From NCBI GenBank assembly GCA_023392535.1, contig JAEVYY010000015.1:30241-94240 (forward strand): a stretch of 64,000 bases of DNA, given 5' to 3'. Made by a program: the position numbers and the translations under genes. This DNA comes from Bacillota bacterium (lineage in GTDB: Bacteria > Bacillota > Clostridia > Lachnospirales > Lachnospiraceae). Shown in pieces: positions 43,984-53,109 of the stretch. Each line of letters starts with the position of its first letter. Position 1 is the first letter of the stretch. The notes under the pieces are model-generated. The model made no database searches and was not told the DNA's origin. It saw only the letters and a list, made by a program, of their open reading frames with translations.

Positions 43984-44688
43984 ATGGAAAATGCATTTTT
44001 AATGGCGGCGGGAATGGGAATGAGATTGCGTCCACTGACACAATCAATACCAAAGCCGCTTGTGAAAGTAAATGGAGTGCCTATGATAGAGACTGTCATT
44101 GAGGCTTTATTGGTAAGGAAAGTAGACAGGATTTATATCATTGTAGGGTATCTCAAAGAACAATTTTTTTATTTACAGGAAAAATATAAAAATGTAGTAT
44201 TGATTGAAAATACGGAATATAAAACGATAAATAATATATCTTCGATACATGCAGTGAAGCATCTGCTAGGTAATGCAGATTGCTTTATTTGTGAAGCAGA
44301 TCTGTATATTCCACAAAAAGATATTTTAACTGTAGAATTGGAAAATTCCTGTTATTTTGGAAAAATGGTAAAGGGATATTCTGTAGACTGGGTATTTGAA
44401 CAACAGAATGACAGGATTGTCCGTGTGGGAAAAGGCGGGACAGATTGTTACAATATGGTAGGTATTTCTTACTTTCACAAAAAAGATGCGCTGCATATTG
44501 CAAATGCAGTCGTCCAAGGATATAAGCAGGCAGGATATGAGACACTATTTTGGGATGAGATTGTTAATCGAGAGTTAGAATCGTTGCATTTAAGCGTTTA
44601 TCCGGTACAGGAAGGGCAGATTATAGAGATAGATAATTTGGAAGAATTACAAGTTGTTGATGCTTCCTATAGAGATAAAATAAATTAG
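43984..44688 (+). CDS. LicC/PntC-like nucleotidyltransferase, probable CTP:AEP cytidylyltransferase
   Basis: The 234-aa protein has AFLMAAGMGMRLRPLTQSIPKPLV, a clean sugar-nucleotidyltransferase motif, and CEADLYI (about residues 100-106) as the metal site. It resembles LicC, which makes CDP-choline, and PntC, which makes CMP-aminoethylphosphonate. Because it lies within a PepM-AEPT-Ppd set, CMP-AEP formation is the best inference. The N-terminal domain of the PepM fusion upstream is an alternative activator. Confidence 0.8.
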   Translation: MENAFLMAAGMGMRLRPLTQSIPKPLVKVNGVPMIETVIEALLVRKVDRIYIIVGYLKEQFFYLQEKYKNVVLIENTEYKTINNISSIHAVKHLLGNADCFICEADLYIPQKDILTVELENSCYFGKMVKGYSVDWVFEQQNDRIVRVGKGGTDCYNMVGISYFHKKDALHIANAVVQGYKQAGYETLFWDEIVNRELESLHLSVYPVQEGQIIEIDNLEELQVVDASYRDKIN

Positions 44689-44720
44689 GCGGTCAAAAGG
44701 GTCGCAGATAGGAGCTTAGC

Positions 44721-45851
44721 TTGAAAGAGTGTAAGAGAAATATTTTGTTAAATCCGGGTCCGGCTACGACGACAAATCACGTTAAAATGGCGCAGATTGT
44801 TCCGGACATCTGCCCGAGAGAGAAAGAGTTTGCGAATCTTATGAAGGAGATGAGACAAGATCTGACGAAGATTGTACATGGTGATCCAAAAAAATACACG
44901 ACGGTAATGTTTTGTGGTTCGGGTACAATCAATATGGACGTCTGTCTGAATTCACTGGTTCCTGAAAATGGAAAAGTACTTATTATTAATAATGGAGCCT
45001 ATAGCCAAAGAGCAGTAGAAATCTGCGAGTATTATGGAATACCCTTTGTCAACGCAACCTTCGCGTATGATGAATTGCCGGATTTAGTAAAGATAGAAGA
45101 GATTTTGGAGAAGGATAGCACCATTGCTTTGGTGTATTCCACTCATAATGAAACCGGGACAGGTATCCTGAATCCGATTCGAAAGATTGGTGCCTTGGCA
45201 CATAATTATAAGGCAATTTCAGTGGTAGACACGACATCTACGTACGCAATGCGTCCGATTGATATAGAAAAAGAAAATATTGATTTTTGCATGTCGAGTG
45301 CACAAAAAGGCCTGATGGCCATGACGGGTATATCTTTTGTAGTAGGAAAAAAAGAATGGATTGAAAGATCTAAAACTTATCCAAAACGCTCCTATTATTG
45401 TAACTTATATTTGCAATATCGATACTTTGAAGAGAAGGGAGAAATGCATTTCACACCGCCAGTACAGACCATATATGCGGCAAGACAGGCAATCAGGGAA
45501 TATTTCGCCGAGGGAGAGGAAGAAAAATGGGCGCGACATACCAGAGTTTTTGAGGCGATCCACAAAGGAATAAAAGAACTTGGGTTTAAAGATTTGATAA
45601 AGAGAGAATGGCAAGCAGGACTGGTGGTGTCCGTTTTATATCCAACAGATCCGAATTGGGATTTTGAAAAAATACACGATTATTGTTATAAAAAAGGATT
45701 TACCATATATCCTGGAAAAGTAGACAGGATGGATACTTTCCGCCTCTGTGCATTAGGTGCGATCGATGAGCAGGATATCATTAATTTTTTCCAGACATTG
45801 AAAGAGGCATTGCTTGCGAATCGTATAGCAGTACCAATTGAATATAAATAA
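44721..45851 (+). CDS. phnW: 2-aminoethylphosphonate-pyruvate transaminase
   Basis: The 376-aa class V PLP enzyme begins RNILLNPGPATTT, typical of this family, and has the PLP lysine K196 in SSAQKGLMAM with the pyridine-binding D170. The reaction interconverts phosphonoacetaldehyde plus alanine with 2-aminoethylphosphonate plus pyruvate. Here it runs in the biosynthetic direction because PepM and Ppd genes flank it. It starts with TTG at 44721, 6 bp after AGGAG. Confidence 0.9.
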   Translation: MKECKRNILLNPGPATTTNHVKMAQIVPDICPREKEFANLMKEMRQDLTKIVHGDPKKYTTVMFCGSGTINMDVCLNSLVPENGKVLIINNGAYSQRAVEICEYYGIPFVNATFAYDELPDLVKIEEILEKDSTIALVYSTHNETGTGILNPIRKIGALAHNYKAISVVDTTSTYAMRPIDIEKENIDFCMSSAQKGLMAMTGISFVVGKKEWIERSKTYPKRSYYCNLYLQYRYFEEKGEMHFTPPVQTIYAARQAIREYFAEGEEEKWARHTRVFEAIHKGIKELGFKDLIKREWQAGLVVSVLYPTDPNWDFEKIHDYCYKKGFTIYPGKVDRMDTFRLCALGAIDEQDIINFFQTLKEALLANRIAVPIEYK

Positions 45852-45865
45852 TTAAGAGGTGTTAT

Positions 45866-47002
45866 ATGCAGGTAAGAGTTTTTACAGATGGTATTAGAAA
45901 ATTAGGGATTCAGACAGTCGCTGGAGTACCGGATTCGACATTAAAGACGTTTTGTGAATATTTAAATTTTGGAAACGAAGAACAATTTCGGCATTATGTG
46001 CCCGCAAATGAGGGGGCAGCAGTAGGACTGGCAATCGGTACCTATCTTTCAACGGGAAAACCAGCCTGCGTATACATGCAGAACAGTGGATTGGGAAATA
46101 TCGTAAATCCGTTGACATCGCTTGCAAATAAAGAGGTCTATGGAATACCAATGCTCTTTTTGATTGGTTTTCGGGGTGAACCAGGAGAACACGATGAACC
46201 ACAGCACAAATTTATGGGAAGAATAACGGAAAGCTTGCTAGATTGTCTTGAGGTATCATATGGTATTGTAGATAAACACACGACAGAAGAGCAGTTGGAG
46301 GTACTATGGAAAGAGGCAGATTCTTGTCTGAAAGAAAATAAGCAATATGCCTTAATCGTAAAGAAAGATACGTTTGGAAAAGAAAAATTTATAAAGTATG
46401 ACAATGGATATGAATTATCACGTGAGAAAGCAATTGCCACCCTTTTAAACGATATATCACAAGAGGATATTATCGTATCTACTACGGGTAAAATATCCAG
46501 GGAAGTCTATGAACAATGTGATAACTTGGGAAGAAGCCATAACCAGGCTTTTCTTACGGTGGGAGGAATGGGACATGCGTCGATGATTGCATTGGAGCTG
46601 GCAGAATCACAAAAAGAGAAAAGAGTAATCTGCATAGATGGCGATGGAGCAGTACTGATGCATATGGGAAGTCTTGCACTGATTGCGAAAAGGTCACCTC
46701 AAAATTTAATTCATATCCTACTAAATAATGACGTGCATGAATCTGTTGGAGGAATGCCCACAGGAGCTCATGGATTGCAGTATCAGAAAATTGCGGATTC
46801 CTGTGGGTATCGGGAAAGTTATGGGATACGGACAGAAGAGGAGCTGGAACATTTAGGAAGAATAATGAAGGATCTAAGAGGGCCAGCTTTTGTGGAGATC
46901 TTAGTACAGAATGCTTCTCGTGAAGATCTTTTAAGACCTGTTGAGACGGCAAGGGAGAATCTGGAACAATTTGTGAAATATCATGAAATTGTCAGGAGAT
47001 AG
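45866..47002 (+). CDS. aepY: Phosphonopyruvate decarboxylase
   Basis: The 378-aa ThDP enzyme has VPDSTLK near its N-terminus, the catalytic glutamate E49 in PANEGAAVGL, and the Mg-ThDP motif CIDGDGAVLMHMG ending ILLNND. Size and the MQNSGLGN block are typical of Ppd. It decarboxylates phosphonopyruvate to phosphonoacetaldehyde, pulling the unfavourable PepM equilibrium forward. It ends 4 bp before the chosen start of the following GT4 gene. Confidence 0.93.
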   Translation: MQVRVFTDGIRKLGIQTVAGVPDSTLKTFCEYLNFGNEEQFRHYVPANEGAAVGLAIGTYLSTGKPACVYMQNSGLGNIVNPLTSLANKEVYGIPMLFLIGFRGEPGEHDEPQHKFMGRITESLLDCLEVSYGIVDKHTTEEQLEVLWKEADSCLKENKQYALIVKKDTFGKEKFIKYDNGYELSREKAIATLLNDISQEDIIVSTTGKISREVYEQCDNLGRSHNQAFLTVGGMGHASMIALELAESQKEKRVICIDGDGAVLMHMGSLALIAKRSPQNLIHILLNNDVHESVGGMPTGAHGLQYQKIADSCGYRESYGIRTEEELEHLGRIMKDLRGPAFVEILVQNASREDLLRPVETARENLEQFVKYHEIVRR

Positions 47003-47006
47003 TGCG

Positions 47007-48128
47007 ATGAAAGTTTTACATTTATTGAGTGCAGGAAACATAGGTGGTATTGAAGTTTTGTGTAAAGATATTGCACAAAATGATAACGAGAATAATGTTT
47101 TTGCTTTTTTATTTGAAGGCGGAGCAATAGAAAATAAAATCAGAGAAATAGGAGCACCAGTATATTCCATTTATAAAGAGAAGCGTTTTCATGTCTGGAA
47201 GCGAATGAGAACGCTTTATAAGATTTGTGAAGAGAAAAAAATTGAGGCTGTTGTTGTTCACAATGATGGAATATCAATACTGATTTATTATCTGTTATTG
47301 GTAAGACGGAAACATAATATATTTTTTATTAGATATTTTCATTCAGTCTTTGAAAAAAAATACTATTATGATGGAACAATAGTAACAAACTGTATAAAAA
47401 AATATTTAATCCGCCAAGCACTTAAAAGATCAGACGGGCTAGTGGCGGTATCCGAACGTGTTAAACAAAGTTTCATTGATAATTTTGAAGTGGATCAACG
47501 AAAGGTTTGCGTAATTTATAATGGAATCGGTAAGGAACTTCAGAATAGTAGTTCGTTAAAAAATGCTAAAAGCGAACATAATAAAATAGAAATTGTATAT
47601 ATTGGACGAATCATAGATGTAAAAGGTATTGATATCCTACTGGATGCATTTAGTAAATTATTGATTAAGAGACCTAATGTCGTATTACGTTTGATAGGAG
47701 ATGGAGATAAAAGGATTCCATATCAGGTACAGGTACAAAATATGGGAATGGAACAAAATGTAATATTTGAAGGATTTCAGATGGAAAAAGAAAAATATTT
47801 AAAAGACGCAGATATTTTTGTTTACCCATCCAGATGGGAAGAAGCTTTTGGAATATCTATTGTAGAGGCCATGGCGTATGGGCTTCTGTGTATTGCATCA
47901 AATGTAGGAGGGATTCCTGAAATTATAAAAGACAGGCAAAATGGTTATTTGTTTCAATGTGAAGACAGCATAGATTTGGAACGTAAAATGTTAGAGGCAA
48001 TTTCGGCAATTGAAACTGGCCAGGAGAGAGAGATGTCAATACAGGCAAAGAAGACTGCTCATTTTTTTTCGATTGATAACACAATAAAGCAATTGAATGC
48101 TTTATATCAATCGTTAGAAGGTCAATAA
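47007..48128 (+). CDS. GT4 family glycosyltransferase
   Basis: The 373-aa GT-B protein starts KVLHLLSAGNIGGIEVLCKD, has YIGRIIDVKGIDILLDAF at the start of the C-terminal domain and SRWEEAFGISIVEAMAYG with the EX7E pair. It is a retaining cytoplasmic transferase. It may add the sugar that later receives aminoethylphosphonate, since it lies between the phosphonate genes and LicD. An ATG at 46983 is in frame, but AGGAGA at 46994-46999 supports ATG 47007. Confidence 0.85.
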   Translation: MKVLHLLSAGNIGGIEVLCKDIAQNDNENNVFAFLFEGGAIENKIREIGAPVYSIYKEKRFHVWKRMRTLYKICEEKKIEAVVVHNDGISILIYYLLLVRRKHNIFFIRYFHSVFEKKYYYDGTIVTNCIKKYLIRQALKRSDGLVAVSERVKQSFIDNFEVDQRKVCVIYNGIGKELQNSSSLKNAKSEHNKIEIVYIGRIIDVKGIDILLDAFSKLLIKRPNVVLRLIGDGDKRIPYQVQVQNMGMEQNVIFEGFQMEKEKYLKDADIFVYPSRWEEAFGISIVEAMAYGLLCIASNVGGIPEIIKDRQNGYLFQCEDSIDLERKMLEAISAIETGQEREMSIQAKKTAHFFSIDNTIKQLNALYQSLEGQ

Positions 48129-48147
48129 ATCGGAAGTGTGGAGAAAT

Positions 48148-48987
48148 ATGACAGAACAGGAATTAAGAAAAGTACAATTATTACAGCTAAAAATACTGAA
48201 AGAAGTAAAAAAAGTGTGTGAAAAGTATAAAATCAGCTATTTTTTAGATGCGGGAACACTTTTGGGGTCAATCCGACATGGAGGGTTCATACCTTGGGAC
48301 GATGATCTTGATATTGCGATGAAACGTTCAGAATATGAACGTTTCATTCAAGTGGCGCAGAGTGAACTGGGAACAGAATATTTTTTGCAGACTCAGGATA
48401 CAGATGAACATTATGGGCTTCCTTTTGCAAAAGTAAGATTATTGGGAACAGAATTTTTAGAAAATAAATCCAGGAAATCGAAAGCGCATAAAGAAATCTT
48501 TATTGATATTTTTCCATATGATGCGATGCCCCTAGGATATTGTAAACAAAGAATCATTGCCATTCAATTAAAAGTATTGTCTCATCTTAACTTGATTAAG
48601 CATGGCTACAATGTATGGAGTGGGGAAAATACTGTAAATATGATTAAATTTTTACCGTTTCGTCTGCTGGCGTTTTTTTTTACGAAATCATACATAAGAA
48701 AAAAAATGAGGCACATTATTATGGTAGAAAATAGAAAAAAGAGTCAGAGGGTGTGGATACAGGACGGACAAAATTATGTGAAATGGAATTATCCGTCAGA
48801 TCTATTGGAACACTTAATAGAGCATATATTTGAAGATGAGAAATTTTTGATACCGGCACAGTATGACACCTGGTTGAAAATAACTTATGGTGATTATAGG
48901 AAGCTGCCACCCCAAGATCAACGAGGCGATTATCACCAGATTATTTCAATAAACTTTGGAAAATATGCGGAAAACGATATTGTTTAG
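48148..48987 (+). CDS. LicD-family phosphotransferase
   Basis: The 279-aa protein has YFLDAGTLLGSIRHGGFIPWDDDLDIAM near residues 33-60, the core LicD motif with metal-binding aspartates of the nucleotidyltransferase fold. LicD proteins move phosphocholine or similar headgroups from CDP/CMP donors to glycans. Being directly downstream of a 2-aminoethylphosphonate pathway, it is the natural candidate for attaching AEP to the polysaccharide. A GTG at 48136 is in frame, but ATG 48148 has GGAGAA at good spacing. Confidence 0.88.
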   Translation: MTEQELRKVQLLQLKILKEVKKVCEKYKISYFLDAGTLLGSIRHGGFIPWDDDLDIAMKRSEYERFIQVAQSELGTEYFLQTQDTDEHYGLPFAKVRLLGTEFLENKSRKSKAHKEIFIDIFPYDAMPLGYCKQRIIAIQLKVLSHLNLIKHGYNVWSGENTVNMIKFLPFRLLAFFFTKSYIRKKMRHIIMVENRKKSQRVWIQDGQNYVKWNYPSDLLEHLIEHIFEDEKFLIPAQYDTWLKITYGDYRKLPPQDQRGDYHQIISINFGKYAENDIV

Positions 48988-48998
48988 AATTATTTAAT

Positions 48999-49027
48999 TT
49001 GACACTATATGGAAGAGAACTTATTCT
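48999..49027 (+). promoter_or_regulatory. Predicted sigma-A-type promoter ahead of the first CotH gene
   Basis: A perfect TTGACA at 48999-49004 and TATTCT at 49022-49027 (four of six) are separated by 17 bp. A second box, TATAAT at 49037-49042, lies further on without a matching -35. The CotH and MBOAT segment may therefore be transcribed separately from the phosphonate genes. Confidence 0.5.
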
Positions 49028-49056
49028 TATGTATAGTATAATAAAAGGAATGATAT

Positions 49057-50793
49057 ATGGAAAACTTAAAACGTACAGTCATAGTAATTACGACAATTGG
49101 TATGCTCTGTCTTATTTACATATTTTCTATTCTTTTTCACAAGGATGCAGAACTTTCGAATATTCAACCAGGTTTTAGACTCTATATTACTCATAGCAGT
49201 AGTGGAGATCCCAGATCTGCATCGGTTAATATACAATGGTGGTATAATGAAACGGATGGAAAATATTATATGTTCTTACCAGCTTCTGCGAATCTAAATT
49301 CATTGAAATTAGGTTTGGACGGGGCAGAATACATCTATATGGATGGAAAGAAATTAAAGAATGAAAAAAGATTTCAGATCTCATTGGGAGAACATACGGT
49401 TACCATGGATGTAAACGATAATGTGTATCATCTTGTTTTTATGCAGTCGTCAAACTTGTCATCTATGTTCATCACGACAGAATCAGGGAGTATGAACAAT
49501 ATTCATGCTTCGAAAGAAAATAAGGAAGCAGGTACTATCCTGATTGTAGATAAGAATGGAAATTCGGTTTATGGAGGGCCTTTGAACTATATCAAGGGTA
49601 GAGGAAATGTTACTTGGGAGAACTCGGATAAAAAAGGATTTCATATTAAGCTGACAACCAAAGAAGATCTATTTGGTATGGGAAAAGCAAAGGACTGGGT
49701 TCTACAGGCGAATAATTTTGATGCGAGCATGTTGAGAAATACCATAACATATGATTTTGCAGATCGATCGGGAGTAGCATTTACACCGGAATCAACGTTC
49801 TTGGATCTTTATTTGAATGACCAGTATTGGGGTACCTATCAATTGTGTGAAAAAGTAGAAGTAAATGATGCAAGAGTAAATATCCCAGACCTTACAAAAG
49901 AAACTAAGAAGGTCAATCCGGATATAAATCTGTCAGAATGCAGCAGATTTGGATTAGAGACTATACAGGGTAGTGCCTCGGTGCCCGCTACAAGGATGGG
50001 ATATGAGATACCTAAAAATCCGCGGGATATTACAGGTGGATATCTGTTAGAGCTTGAAATCGGTGGAAGATATGTGCATGAGACGGCTGGATTTGTAACC
50101 ACTAGGAACAGGGCCGTTGTGATTCATTGTCCGAAATATGCATCGCTGGAACAGACAAATTACATCGCGGATCTGTATCAGGAATTTGAAGATGCGGTAT
50201 TCGAATTTGATGGAATAAACCCGAATACAGGAAAGTCTTATTTTGATTATATTGATGTGGATTCTTTTGCAAAAAAATACCTGGTGGAGGAAATTACGAA
50301 GAATATGGATGCTATGATATCAAGTCAGTATATTTACAAATATCCGGATAAGACTAGTAATTTGCTATATGCAGGTCCGGCATGGGATTATGACAGTGCG
50401 ATTGGAAATGGAATGGCTTCTGAAACAATTGTGGACAGTAACGGCGTGTCAGTTCCAGGAAAAGATACAAAAAATCCCATCGGTCTCTATGCGATGCAGA
50501 ACAGGGCTGAGGCACCTATCTGGTATGCATTATATTACAGACCGGAATTTCAGGAAGCGTTAAAGCGAAATTATAAAGACGTATTCAGACAAAATGTGTT
50601 AGAGGAAGTAGAATTTAGAATTGACGAAGATGCAGACAGAATTGTGGATTCTAATTGTATGAATGTGATTAGGTGGAACGGCCGCACACTGGAGGACGAA
50701 GAAAATATTAGAAAATCCTACTATGAATCGGTCTTACAAGTTAAAAAATTTCTAAAAGATAGAATAGTTTTTCTGGATCAGGAATGGAGGTGA
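49057..50793 (+). CDS. CotH kinase-like exported protein (1)
   Basis: The 578-aa protein has one N-terminal signal-anchor helix (about residues 7-23). A small N-terminal region follows, then a CotH domain with IKGRGNVTWEN, FGMGKAKDWVLQANNFD, the EEITKNMDA block and AGPAWDYDSAIGN, which holds the acidic catalytic and metal residues. CotH proteins are atypical kinases; Bacillus CotH phosphorylates spore-coat proteins. This one would act outside the membrane. It is a close paralogue of the protein at 62098. It lies directly upstream of a VTC-type gene, an association known in Clostridia but not understood. Confidence 0.85.
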   Translation: MENLKRTVIVITTIGMLCLIYIFSILFHKDAELSNIQPGFRLYITHSSSGDPRSASVNIQWWYNETDGKYYMFLPASANLNSLKLGLDGAEYIYMDGKKLKNEKRFQISLGEHTVTMDVNDNVYHLVFMQSSNLSSMFITTESGSMNNIHASKENKEAGTILIVDKNGNSVYGGPLNYIKGRGNVTWENSDKKGFHIKLTTKEDLFGMGKAKDWVLQANNFDASMLRNTITYDFADRSGVAFTPESTFLDLYLNDQYWGTYQLCEKVEVNDARVNIPDLTKETKKVNPDINLSECSRFGLETIQGSASVPATRMGYEIPKNPRDITGGYLLELEIGGRYVHETAGFVTTRNRAVVIHCPKYASLEQTNYIADLYQEFEDAVFEFDGINPNTGKSYFDYIDVDSFAKKYLVEEITKNMDAMISSQYIYKYPDKTSNLLYAGPAWDYDSAIGNGMASETIVDSNGVSVPGKDTKNPIGLYAMQNRAEAPIWYALYYRPEFQEALKRNYKDVFRQNVLEEVEFRIDEDADRIVDSNCMNVIRWNGRTLEDEENIRKSYYESVLQVKKFLKDRIVFLDQEWR

Positions 50794-50799
50794 CTTTTT

Positions 50800-51504
50800 C
50801 TGAAAGAAAAAAAAGCAATATTTCGTCATGAGTTGAAATATATAATTAGTAGGGAACAAGAAAAAATACTAATAGCTAGAATGCAGGACGTTTTAAAAAT
50901 GGATCCAAATGCAGGAAATAATGGATATATGATCCGAAGCTTGTATTTTGATGATTTTTGTAATAGTGCCTATGAAGAAAAGCTGACTGGAATTGCAAGT
51001 CGTAAAAAATACAGAATCCGCATTTATGATTACAGCGAACGGATTATTAAATTGGAATGTAAACAGAAACAAGGAAACTATATTTTTAAAGAAGCGGTAT
51101 CTCTTACCAAAGAAGAGGTATATCTGATTTTGAATGGATGTTATGATTTCTTATTAAAGCATAGGGAGCCGTTGTGCCAGCGTTTCTATGTTGCCTGCGT
51201 GAGTGAATTGTTAAGACCTAAAGTGATTGTGGACTATGACAGAATTCCTTATATTTACGATGCCGGAACAGTGAGGGTCACTTTTGATGCGCATGTCCGT
51301 GCCGGAATAGGAAGTTTCGATATCTTTGATAAAAGCATTCCCACATTAGAAACAATGGATTCTGGAAGGTTGATTATGGAAGTAAAATATACAGAGTGTC
51401 TGCCACAGGTGGTTCAAAATGTACTACCACTAGAAAGCGGAGAATACACGTCTGCCTCGAAATATTGTATGTGTTTGGAAGAAAAAGAACGTCTTGTGAT
51501 GTAG
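50800..51504 (+). CDS. VTC-type polyphosphate polymerase domain protein
   Basis: The 234-aa protein has RHELKYII at its N-terminus, IRSLYFDD, YRIRIYDY, KLECKQKQ and LIMEVKYTE. These are the basic strand motifs of the VTC/triphosphate-tunnel fold that binds nucleotide and polyphosphate. The frame has no ATG: the only start that keeps RHELKY is CTG at 50800, 9 bp after a near-perfect GGAGG (GGAGGTGA, 50786-50793). A TTG at 50833 would cut off the motif. Similar short proteins travel with CotH and DUF4956 genes. Whether it makes polyphosphate is not proven. Confidence 0.8.
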   Translation: MKEKKAIFRHELKYIISREQEKILIARMQDVLKMDPNAGNNGYMIRSLYFDDFCNSAYEEKLTGIASRKKYRIRIYDYSERIIKLECKQKQGNYIFKEAVSLTKEEVYLILNGCYDFLLKHREPLCQRFYVACVSELLRPKVIVDYDRIPYIYDAGTVRVTFDAHVRAGIGSFDIFDKSIPTLETMDSGRLIMEVKYTECLPQVVQNVLPLESGEYTSASKYCMCLEEKERLVM

Positions 51505-51522
51505 GAAGTTGGAGTAAAGATT

Positions 51523-53058
51523 ATGGATATTATAAAAGATTTCTACAAAAAAATACCGAAAAATGTGTTACTCTGCTTTTTTTCAAGCTTAGTATCTGGC
51601 ATTATCATACATCTCTATGCATTGACCCATAAGTTGCCTAACTGGGATGATATAAATAATCTGCAGGGTTTTGGCAGTGGTGCGGAGTATGGAAGGTGGT
51701 TGTTAGAATATATCAGACCCTTGCATGGGGAGTGGAGCATTCCTGCTTTTAACGGTATGTTGGCTATCCTGCTTTGGTCAGTCGGCGCCGCTTTAATATA
51801 TCATGCATTGCAACTTACGACGCAGACATCAGCGGTTCTTTTAGGTTTGATGGTTATTTCATTTCCGGCGATTGCTTCCACAATGACCTATATGTTTACG
51901 GTGACTTGCTATGCACTGGGATTTCTATTCGTATGCGCAGGAAGTATGTTGTATCGAAGATACCAGTATGGTTTTCTGCCTGCCATGCTTTTGTATCTGT
52001 TAAGCCTTGGGATTTATCAGTCGTATATTTGTCTGGCTGTCAGTATTTTAATCATGGGGTTTTTATTGGATCTTATACGAGATGGGAAAAGGTCAAAAGA
52101 AGTTTTTTTGAATGGCTGTAAAGCAGGAGCAACTTTGATTATCACCCTGTTGTCATATATAATCATATCCAAGTGGTTCAATCAAAATATCACAACAGAC
52201 AGGGGATTGAATACAATGGGGCAGATAGATGTAAAGGCAATGCCTCGTTTGATTATGCGTTCCTATAAAAGAATATCAGAATATTTTCTGTGGAAACCCT
52301 ATAGTTTTACCACATCTTTTACCCAATTAATAAATATTGCTATCTGCATTATGATTGTGGTTATTTTTATATATATTATGGTGCAAGGTAAGAGATATAA
52401 GGACAAGTTGGAGTCTATACTGTCTGTTTTGTTACTGATGCTGCTCCCTATAGCGATGGCATCTATCTATATTCTTGCTCCGGAAACACAGGATGCAACG
52501 TTAATGATGTTACATCCCTATTTTTTCGTGTATGTGATACTGATTGCGTTGACTGAAACACTGGCCATAGATGTTAAAAAAATAAAGGGAACTACCCACA
52601 TGGTTGGTATAGCGGTAATCCTAATCATACTGATTGGATATCGAAACTACTTGGTAACCAATGAAGCTTATTTTAGGACAGAGATAGCTTTTAATAGGGT
52701 ATATGCGTATTATGACCGTATCATAATGAATGTAGAAGCACAACAGGGATATCAGTATGGGGATGCAGTTGCCATTATTGGAGAATTCTATCCGGAACCA
52801 AATCCGTTATCTTCTTATCAAATAGATGATAATCGATTTACGGAGTTTACAGGAATCGCTTTGGAAAGTGGTTTATTGACAAGTGGTTCCAGAAGAAATT
52901 TTTTACGGACTTATCTTGGCATACATCTGCCGGAAGTATCGGATGAAACGATTGATAAAATTATAGAAAGCAAAGAGTTTAAGGGAATGCCGACCTATCC
53001 GGACAGTACTTCGATTCAGAGAATTGAACAGGTATGGGTCGTTAAAGTACATGAGTAA
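51523..53058 (+). CDS. GtrII-type membrane glucosyltransferase
   Basis: The 511-aa protein has about eleven hydrophobic helices and begins with a helix followed by LPNWDDINN ... GRWLLEYI, the acidic loop and GRW of the glucosyltransferase GtrII domain family (PF14264-like). It would use polyprenyl-phosphate glucose or a similar donor at the outer face. The GtrB-like enzyme encoded at 3800 could supply such a donor. It stands between the VTC-type and DUF4956 genes and is probably co-transcribed with them. Confidence 0.8.
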   Translation: MDIIKDFYKKIPKNVLLCFFSSLVSGIIIHLYALTHKLPNWDDINNLQGFGSGAEYGRWLLEYIRPLHGEWSIPAFNGMLAILLWSVGAALIYHALQLTTQTSAVLLGLMVISFPAIASTMTYMFTVTCYALGFLFVCAGSMLYRRYQYGFLPAMLLYLLSLGIYQSYICLAVSILIMGFLLDLIRDGKRSKEVFLNGCKAGATLIITLLSYIIISKWFNQNITTDRGLNTMGQIDVKAMPRLIMRSYKRISEYFLWKPYSFTTSFTQLINIAICIMIVVIFIYIMVQGKRYKDKLESILSVLLLMLLPIAMASIYILAPETQDATLMMLHPYFFVYVILIALTETLAIDVKKIKGTTHMVGIAVILIILIGYRNYLVTNEAYFRTEIAFNRVYAYYDRIIMNVEAQQGYQYGDAVAIIGEFYPEPNPLSSYQIDDNRFTEFTGIALESGLLTSGSRRNFLRTYLGIHLPEVSDETIDKIIESKEFKGMPTYPDSTSIQRIEQVWVVKVHE

Positions 53059-53109
53059 GAATCAATATAGAAGTCGAATAAATATGAATTGAGAGTTGGA
53101 GGCAATAAA

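Noticed and set aside
46554..46952. 132-aa ORF on the minus strand
   Set aside because: Antisense to the phosphonopyruvate decarboxylase, including its ThDP motif; no evidence for coding.
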